Positions 7,894-11,535 of a stretch of 11,535 nt of DNA are shown piece after piece (within the stretch, counting starts at the first letter, position 1; each line of letters starts with the position of its first letter). A model generated the notes under the pieces. The model was not told the origin of the DNA and searched no databases. It saw only the letters and a list, made by a program, of their open reading frames with translations. The position numbers and the translations under genes are program-made. Source of the DNA: Nitrospira sp. (GTDB lineage: Bacteria > Nitrospirota > Nitrospiria > Nitrospirales > Nitrospiraceae); contig JACOEF010000011.1 of the NCBI GenBank assembly GCA_024998705.1, positions 1 to 11,535 of the forward strand, given 5' to 3'.

Positions 7894-8056
7894 TCACCTA
7901 GCGCGACGAACTCTATCTCATTGCGGACGCCCAGGGGGCTACTGAGATTGCAGTAGAATCAACTAAGTCAGTTTCAGGTCTTGCAATCAAACAACCAGGC
8001 TGGCTGCACTGCTTCTCTCATTAACGGCTGTCCTCAAGAGGTCGTTCTACCTATAG
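7894..8056. other. Intergenic stretch without a recognisable gene
   Basis: This stretch lies between the lipoprotein hairpin and the toxin-like relic. A 40-codon plus-strand frame (7902-8024) has no start signal or recognisable pattern, and I see no RNA gene or strong repeat. With the relics up to 8735 it forms a gene-poor scar of about 0.9 kb between the lipoprotein and the HNH gene. Confidence 0.5.
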
Positions 8057-8378
8057 CGGAGTCGTCCCCCCTCTTTCATCGTTCTACAAGGCACGGGCTG
8101 CAGATTTTCTGAAATCTTGAAGTCAGAGCGAGGAGTAACAATTATCCGTGATGGTTTGGGTCGCTTGCGCCGACGGCTCATATACTCCGGCACGAAGCAG
8201 TGGCTGGTATGGAGGCGGCGATTGAACGGGTGCTTCAATCGCCGGCAGAGGTGGAGTGTCTCGCTCCGATCACACTGTCTATCTATTGTATAAGGTTTAT
8301 GCGCAGAGGCTGGTCGGTGGGAAATGGCGCTGTGTCGTGTTAAGGTACCCTCCCGACGACGGGTTTGTGGTGACGGCA
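8057..8378 (+). pseudogene. Frameshifted relic of a small nuclease/toxin-like protein (DUF4258 or PBECR-like)
   Basis: Three plus-strand frames read in sequence join into one family-like protein. Frame 2 gives FSEILKSERGVTIIRDGLGRL (about 8105-8167). Frame 1 continues with AHILRHEAVAGMEAAIE and RVLQSPAEVE (about 8179-8256). Frame 0 then gives SRSDHTVYLLYK and KWRCVVLRYPPDDGFVVTA (8259-8378). The order (charged opening, HILRH, a VLQSPxEV helix, SRSDxxVYLLYK, xCVVL...DGFVVTA) is the layout I know from small DUF4258/PBECR-type, RelE-like nuclease folds. At least two frameshifts are needed, so the gene is dead unless the assembly is wrong. A frame-0 piece could start at GTG 8256 but would be only the C-terminal half. 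The identification is pattern recognition, not a search. Confidence 0.5.
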
Positions 8379-8571
8379 GTCGAGTTTCTTGAAGTTCAGT
8401 TCTGCGATACCCCAGGGTTCATGCGTCCGATAGCCGGTCATGAAACGTATGGATGGGCAGGGGCATGTGTTGGGATTCAGTGTCCTCGGAGTCAGCCGGT
8501 TTAAAAAAGACCATCCTCTCGAAGCCGAACTCATGACCCGCACAGAAGGCATGAGAGCTGGTTCCATCTAG
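8379..8571 (+). pseudogene. Frameshifted relic of a DUF2283 protein, fused to the preceding relic
   Basis: Immediately after the toxin-like DGFVVTA, frame 0 continues EFLEVQFCDTPGFMRPIAGHE (8382-8444). The homologous continuation is in frame 1: MDGQGHVLGFSVLGVSRFKK then DHPLEAEL (8449-8532), stopping at TAG 8569-8571. FLEVxF...GFxRP...DxxGxVxGFSxLxVS...LEAEL is the DUF2283 pattern as I know it. The usual N-terminal YDxExD start is missing, so a deletion appears to have joined the two neighbours, and a one-base shift near 8445 breaks the frame. DUF2283 genes often stand next to small toxin-like genes, which fits the pairing here. Confidence 0.5.
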
Positions 8572-8735
8572 ACTCCGACACTGACCTGCCGGGAGTCGTT
8601 GTATGGATCTTCCCGCCGAACGCTAACTCCATCGTCGACGCCATAGCCGATCTGGGAAAGCGCGAAGAGATCGGCCAGGCGTTCGCTGGATTCCAGAAGT
8701 ACTTGTATCAACCACAAATTCAAGCGGTGCCATGA
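8571..8735 (+). pseudogene. Unidentified open fragment, possible gene remnant
   Basis: A plus-strand frame without a convincing start reads DSDTDLPGVVVWIFPPNANS and IADLGKREEIGQAFAGFQKY, ending at TGA 8733-8735. The composition looks protein-like, but I recognise no family. It has no ribosome site and may be the tail of another decayed gene or chance. Confidence 0.2.
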
Positions 8736-8789
8736 CCGCCATGCGAGCAATTGACGGACAACTGTGACGGTCGTACCTAGGAGTTCCAG

Positions 8790-9695
8790 ATGTCAGATGT
8801 AGACGATAAAGAAAAGTTAACGATTGTCGCTCAAGAGATCTTGCGACCATTGCCGGTAAAACTCAGAGGCCTTGCCAATGTTCGCACGGAGGTCAAGCTG
8901 AAGGAGTCTTACACCAAGGGGTGGCGGGTGGAGCTGGGATCTTTGAAACATCGAAGCCTCAGACTGGAGGTCTGGTTCTGCGAGTATCCCAAACAGGGTC
9001 GGCGGTTGTTCTGGTACGGGTTGTATGCCGTACAAGCCGAAAACCTCCGTGCATTTATTGATGTACTTCCCGAGTCCCTGCGGCCGGTCAAACAGCTTTC
9101 CGGTTTGGATATGCGGCTAGCAACTGGCTCGAGTCAGGACTATGTTTTGAAGCGGTCTCTGGAAAAAGAACATTTTAACCATCCAATATACGAAGAATAC
9201 CAAGAGTCTGGGCAGCGGTATGCTTACTATGGGACTTTCGATTCATCCTTGTCGGAGAACAGCAACGCGCTGGCGGCTATCGTCGTGCGCGCACTGTCAT
9301 TTTTTGAAGAGGTTCTTGCGGGTCTTCGCACTACGCCGGCGGCAGTAGACCTAGGCACACCTGATGAATCAGACGTGTATATCGGCATAGAACGGCGCGT
9401 GGTCAAGCTGCATTTGTCACGAGAGCGTAGGCGAGATCTCGCTGAACGCTGCAAGCGGCGAGATAACTATCGGTGCCGAGTGTGCGAGATGACATTCAGA
9501 GAAGTGTATGGAGATATAGGACGGACTTTTGCTGAAGCACACCATGTCACCCCTCTCAGTAGACTGTCTAACACGGTGGAGTCCTCAATTGACGATCTCA
9601 TTACGGTCTGTTCGAACTGCCATCAGATGCTGCACAGGCTAGACGGTGAGGCTGGAGATGTGCCAAAGCTGCGAAGAATGCTCCACCGCCCATGA
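8790..9695 (+). CDS. HNH endonuclease, McrA-like modification-dependent type
   Basis: This is a 301-residue protein with a C-terminal HNH nuclease and an N-terminal domain of unknown fold. The HNH part has CRVC (229-232), the catalytic His pair AEAHHVTPLS (248-257), Asn276, CSNC (274-277) and HQMLH (278-282), so a structural zinc site and the beta-beta-alpha-metal core are complete. The segment YGDIGRTFAEAHHVTPL followed by DDLITVCSNCHQMLHR resembles McrA-type type IV restriction enzymes that cut methylated or otherwise modified DNA. The N-terminal 1-180 region would then be the DNA- or base-recognition domain, though I cannot name it. The start at 8790 is well supported by AGGAG (8779-8783) six bases upstream. 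It stands alone on the plus strand with gene debris upstream. The nuclease call is firm; the modification dependence is inference. Confidence 0.85.
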   Translation: MSDVDDKEKLTIVAQEILRPLPVKLRGLANVRTEVKLKESYTKGWRVELGSLKHRSLRLEVWFCEYPKQGRRLFWYGLYAVQAENLRAFIDVLPESLRPVKQLSGLDMRLATGSSQDYVLKRSLEKEHFNHPIYEEYQESGQRYAYYGTFDSSLSENSNALAAIVVRALSFFEEVLAGLRTTPAAVDLGTPDESDVYIGIERRVVKLHLSRERRRDLAERCKRRDNYRCRVCEMTFREVYGDIGRTFAEAHHVTPLSRLSNTVESSIDDLITVCSNCHQMLHRLDGEAGDVPKLRRMLHRP

Positions 9696-9848
9696 GGAAA
9701 TTACGGAAATTAAAGGGATCGGGAGTCTTTTCTTTCTGACAATCCCAATCCTTGCCCGCCGGGACCTCTTTCGTCGTCACTGATGCCGTCTCACACATCG
9801 CGTGCCTCTGACTTTCCGCCCCCACCATGCCGCTGATGGTTGGTCCTG

Positions 9849-9861
9849 TGCTTTGCCATCG
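9849..9861 (-). repeat. Inverted copy of the short intergenic repeat core
   Basis: On the minus strand this reads CGATGGCAAAGCA. It differs by one base from the CGATGGCGAAGCA cores at 10393 and 11085, and it shares the extension CAG with the 10393 copy (15 of 16 positions). It lies in the 250-base gap between the HNH and DUF1232 genes, where I see no other feature. Confidence 0.4.
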
Positions 9862-9945
9862 GGCTAAATTGATCCTTCGCAGACTGCCTGATATCCTCAA
9901 TCGTGCTTGTGTACCGGCTGTGCTTACCCCCTCAGGGAGGACGTC

Positions 9946-10344
9946 ATGAAGCGAATGACTCCAGCGATGCTCCTGAAGGCGTTGACGATGTGTCGAGGGT
10001 TCACACAGACGGCGGCGGAGTATCTGAGAGACAAAGAGCGGCTTCGTAATCTGTTGGCCGCGGCCGTCTCGATTGCGCAGGGACGTGGTGGAAAGCTGCT
10101 GAAAGACCTTCAATTATTGGTGCGGCTGCTGAAAGCGTCCGTGAGCGGGGCCTATACAGGCCTCTCGGTCTACAAGCTCGTGACCATCGTCGCGGCGATT
10201 CTGTATCTCATCAGCTCGCTCGATGTGATCCCGGACTTCATTCCTGTGCTCGGCTATGCGGATGATGCGGCGGTGATTGCCTGGGTGCTGAACAGCATTG
10301 CCGAAGAACTGAAGGACTTTAAGAGTTGGGAACAGGGGACGTGA
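9946..10344 (+). CDS. DUF1232 (YkvA-like) small membrane protein
   Basis: This is a 132-residue protein with the DUF1232 core AAILYLISSLDVIPDFIPVL (about 84-103), followed by GYADDAAVIAWVL. The family is found widely in bacteria, is usually membrane-associated and has no defined biochemical role. A hydrophobic segment (LVTIVAAILYLISSL) precedes the DxIPDxIPxxGxxDD signature, and the N-terminal 75 residues are helical and basic. I chose ATG 9946 over GTG 9907 because AGGGAGG (9934-9940) lies five bases upstream and the intervening residues do not look like the family. It converges on the toxin-antitoxin operon on the other strand and has no obvious operon partner. Confidence 0.88.
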   Translation: MKRMTPAMLLKALTMCRGFTQTAAEYLRDKERLRNLLAAAVSIAQGRGGKLLKDLQLLVRLLKASVSGAYTGLSVYKLVTIVAAILYLISSLDVIPDFIPVLGYADDAAVIAWVLNSIAEELKDFKSWEQGT

Positions 10345-10392
10345 CCGGGCCTCCCATGATTTGAAGTCGGCCGGACCAGTCGTTTGTGCTGT

Positions 10393-10435
10393 CGATGGCG
10401 AAGCACAGTGTTGAATGATCCCAAGAAGTGCTGAG
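10393..10435 (+). repeat. Imperfect 43-bp direct repeat, left copy
   Basis: It starts with CGATGGCGAAGCA and matches the copy at 11085-11127 at 31 of 43 positions without gaps (all of the first 13). It lies just beyond the antitoxin end of the toxin-antitoxin module. Confidence 0.45.
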
Positions 10436-10454
10436 CCCTTGGTCCTATCAGGAG

Positions 10455-10721
10455 CTAGGCTGCGGACTGCTTGGCCACGTCCCAGCCGGGAAAGACCAGG
10501 ACGGCTGGATGGCACTGGAGGACCCGCGCCAGGGTTTTGGCCCGTTCGACGCCTAGATTGATAGTGTCGTTTTCAATCGCCGAGATTGTGGACTGTGAAA
10601 TCTTGGTCCTTCGAGCCAGCTCGCTTTGCGTGAGCCCTTGCAGTTCACGGACAATCCGAACGGATTCTCCTACCGAGACCACGACTCGCGCTTTTGCCGG
10701 GCGAACGTCTTTGGTTTTCAT
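10455..10721 (-). CDS. XRE-family HTH antitoxin (HigA-like)
   Basis: This is an 88-residue helix-turn-helix protein expected to bind and neutralise the adjacent RelE-like toxin and repress their shared promoter. The HTH is RELQGLTQSELARRTKIS then QSTISAIEND (about 25-52), followed by a helix AKTLARVLQCHPAVLVFP typical of XRE/Cro domains; residues before 20 form a basic lead. Two ATGs are adjacent. GGAGG (minus strand, 10731-10727) lies two bases from the first (10724) and five from the second (10721), so I prefer the second. Either way the start overlaps the toxin stop (AATGATGA), giving translational coupling. It is the downstream gene of a toxin-first pair, the HigBA arrangement. Confidence 0.88.
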   Translation of the reverse strand: MKTKDVRPAKARVVVSVGESVRIVRELQGLTQSELARRTKISQSTISAIENDTINLGVERAKTLARVLQCHPAVLVFPGWDVAKQSAA

Positions 10722-11002
10722 CATTGCCTCCGATAATCGTGGGCTGTCACGTCCATGATCACGACCAGTACGCGTTGTTCTTCAATTTTGTAGATCACTC
10801 GATACTGTGCATTCAAGCGCGACGAACGGTGACCTTCCCATTCGCCTTGAAGACGTTCATCGTGGAACCCCTTGATCAGGCGTAGGCCTGCCGGGCCGGA
10901 GATCCGCACGATGTCTTTCCACTTCTCATAGCGTTTCAGCAATTCAAGCGGAAGTCGATCGAGGCTCTTGCTCGCTCGACGGTGTTCGTAGATCTCCCAC
11001 AT
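10721..11002 (-). CDS. RelE/HigB-like mRNA interferase toxin
   Basis: This is a 93-residue RelE-superfamily toxin, expected to cleave mRNA on the ribosome and slow growth when free of antitoxin. Diagnostic blocks are the N-terminal helices RRASKSLDRLPLELLKRYEK, GPAGLRLIKGFHDERLQGEW (36-55), SSRLNAQYRVIYKIE (60-74) and the C-terminal VTAHDYRR (85-92). Arg62, Arg68, Tyr71, His88 and Tyr90 sit where family members carry RNA-contacting or catalytic residues. Length is normal and nothing is missing. It is first in a two-gene operon and overlaps the antitoxin. An inverted repeat lies 12 bases before its ATG, as expected for autoregulation. The upstream ribosome site is poor (GGCCGG), which would keep toxin output low. 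Confidence 0.9.
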   Translation of the reverse strand: MWEIYEHRRASKSLDRLPLELLKRYEKWKDIVRISGPAGLRLIKGFHDERLQGEWEGHRSSRLNAQYRVIYKIEEQRVLVVIMDVTAHDYRRQ

Positions 11003-11013
11003 GACCGGCCATA

Positions 11014-11033
11014 CTATACCATATTAGGTATAG
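11014..11033 (-). promoter_or_regulatory. Inverted-repeat operator and probable promoter of the toxin-antitoxin operon
   Basis: CTATACC (11014-11020) and GGTATAG (11027-11033) form a perfect 7-bp inverted repeat with a 6-base AT spacer, starting 12 bases upstream of the toxin ATG. On the minus strand it includes TATAGT, a plausible -10, with a TTGAGA 19 bases further upstream as a weak -35. The position fits an operator bound by the HTH antitoxin and covering its own promoter. Confidence 0.6.
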
Positions 11034-11068
11034 CCCATCTCAAGGTCTCGTTCGTCTCTGACCTTCCA

Positions 11069-11084
11069 TCCCCCGCCAGGGGGA
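11069..11084. repeat. Perfect hairpin beside the right repeat copy
   Basis: TCCCCC and GGGGGA flank the loop GCCA, giving a 6-bp stem directly before the repeat at 11085. No gene ends here, because the toxin and HflX-family genes diverge. It is therefore not a terminator for either neighbour and may belong to the repeat element. Confidence 0.4.
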
Positions 11085-11127
11085 CGATGGCGAAGCAGAG
11101 TCCCGAGTGATTTTCCGAACTGCTGGG
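11085..11127 (+). repeat. Imperfect 43-bp direct repeat, right copy
   Basis: This copy starts CGATGGCGAAGCA and shares GAGTGAT and CTGCTG blocks with the left copy at 10393-10435. The pair brackets the toxin-antitoxin module. Confidence 0.45.
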
Positions 11128-11173
11128 TGTGGGAGGTTGGGCAATATCCCTGGTCTCCGGGCGCGATGCGAGC

Positions 11174-11203
11174 TGACCTGAACCGGTCGTTTCCTGTTAC
11201 AAT
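11174..11203 (+). promoter_or_regulatory. Probable promoter of the HflX-family gene
   Basis: TACAAT (11198-11203) preceded by TG one base upstream makes an extended -10. TGACCT (11174-11179) at 18 bases is a weak -35. It lies 40 bases before the ATG at 11243 in the divergent region. Confidence 0.4.
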
Positions 11204-11242
11204 GCCGACCCTCACGAAGATGTGATCAAGGAAAGGCCTGCG

Positions 11243-11535
11243 ATGTCGAAGCCCTCACAATCGAATGCCGTGCTTGTGGCGATCCGTACCCCTCGCGTGA
11301 CTGTGGAGGAGTTGGAGAGTTCGCTGCAAGAGCTCACCCGTCTGGTAAAGACCCTCGGGTACACCGTCGTGGGTCGTGTGACGCAAAAGCGTAGTTCCGA
11401 TAAATATGCGGCGGTCCTGGGACAGGGCAAACTCGCCGAGTTGGCGCTATGGACCGGGGGTTCCGGGAAAATCGAATCGGCGTTTGAGCGGCCGAAGCAC
11501 AAAGCGGCGTCGAAGTTCGAGGCGGCGGATTCGGA
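11243..11535 (+). CDS. hflX: GTPase HflX-family, N-terminal part (runs off the window)
   Basis: HflX is a ribosome-associated GTPase that splits stalled or heat-damaged ribosomes. Only the first 97 codons are present, with no stop before the edge. They match the N-terminal nucleotide-binding domain: AVLVAIRTPRVTVEELESSL (9-28), ELTRLVKTLGYTVVGRVTQKR (30-50) and the glycine signature AAVLGQGKLAELA (57-69, family GxGKxxEL). The GTPase G motifs would lie beyond the window. ATG 11243 is supported by AAGGAAAGG (11228-11236) six bases upstream. After GKLAEL the chain continues WTGGSGKIESAFERPKHKAA, which differs from the short E. coli-type form and suggests an extended insertion. It is a chromosomal housekeeping gene bounding the accessory region. 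Confidence 0.85.
   Translation, partial: MSKPSQSNAVLVAIRTPRVTVEELESSLQELTRLVKTLGYTVVGRVTQKRSSDKYAAVLGQGKLAELALWTGGSGKIESAFERPKHKAASKFEAADS

Noticed and set aside
7902..8024. 40-codon plus-strand open stretch (RDELYLIADAQGATEIAVES)
   Set aside because: It has no start codon, ribosome site or recognised family. It is too short to separate from chance.
8047..8238. 63-codon minus-strand frame
   Set aside because: It lies opposite the toxin-like relic, whose plus-strand fragments match a family pattern. The minus frame is only Arg-rich and has no start signal.
9601..10113. 170-codon minus-strand frame spanning the end of the HNH gene and the start of the DUF1232 gene
   Set aside because: It overlaps two better-supported genes on the other strand and has no ribosome site or recognisable domain.
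10345..10374. Possible terminator hairpin after the DUF1232 gene (CCGGGCC with GGCCGG)
   Set aside because: The stem is only six pairs with a bulge, the loop is long and there is no T-run.
1..11535. CRISPR array, tRNA, rRNA or transposase
   Set aside because: I saw no regularly spaced repeats, tRNA-like cloverleaf, rRNA sequence or transposase motif on either strand by eye.

Overview
The window is 11.5 kb of bacterial DNA, moderately GC-rich (hand counts of a few lines give roughly 45-60% depending on the gene). It looks like an accessory or defence island that ends in a housekeeping gene. The tentative source is a Nitrospira-like (Nitrospirota) or similar Gram-negative environmental bacterium. 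This rests only on overall protein flavour, a lipoprotein signal and GC content, so treat it as weak.

Bases 1-6415 are a tightly packed rightward operon for a type I restriction-modification system in the unusual order hsdR - hsdS - AAA ATPase - hsdM - small protein. The window opens inside hsdR. This copy carries an in-frame amber codon at 1375-1377, where related R subunits have Trp. The frame then stays open and family-like for another 72 codons and ends in an ATGA overlap with hsdS. hsdS (two target-recognition domains) overlaps the next gene region, an ABC/OLD-type ATPase with a degenerate TOPRIM-like C-terminus. hsdM follows at once, and its stop overlaps the start of a 95-residue protein of unknown function. 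R and M make and cut the methylation mark and S picks the site. The ATPase and the small protein are candidates for an embedded accessory defence or guard function.

Bases 6416-7861 hold a small orphan ORF and a 364-residue predicted lipoprotein, both of unknown function. Bases 7862-8789 have no intact gene. They contain a decayed pair: a frameshifted nuclease/toxin-like protein of the DUF4258/PBECR flavour running straight into a frameshifted DUF2283 protein, then an unidentified fragment. Bases 8790-9695 encode an HNH endonuclease with a zinc-finger type active site resembling McrA-like (type IV) modification-dependent enzymes.

Bases 9946-10344 encode a DUF1232 (YkvA-like) small membrane protein. 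On the opposite strand, 10455-11002 is a HigBA/RelE-type toxin-antitoxin operon, toxin first, with a perfect 7-bp inverted-repeat operator just upstream. The module is flanked by imperfect 43-bp direct repeats, whose core also occurs inverted near 9849. The window ends in the first 97 codons of a GTPase of the HflX family, reading rightward from its own promoter-like sequence.
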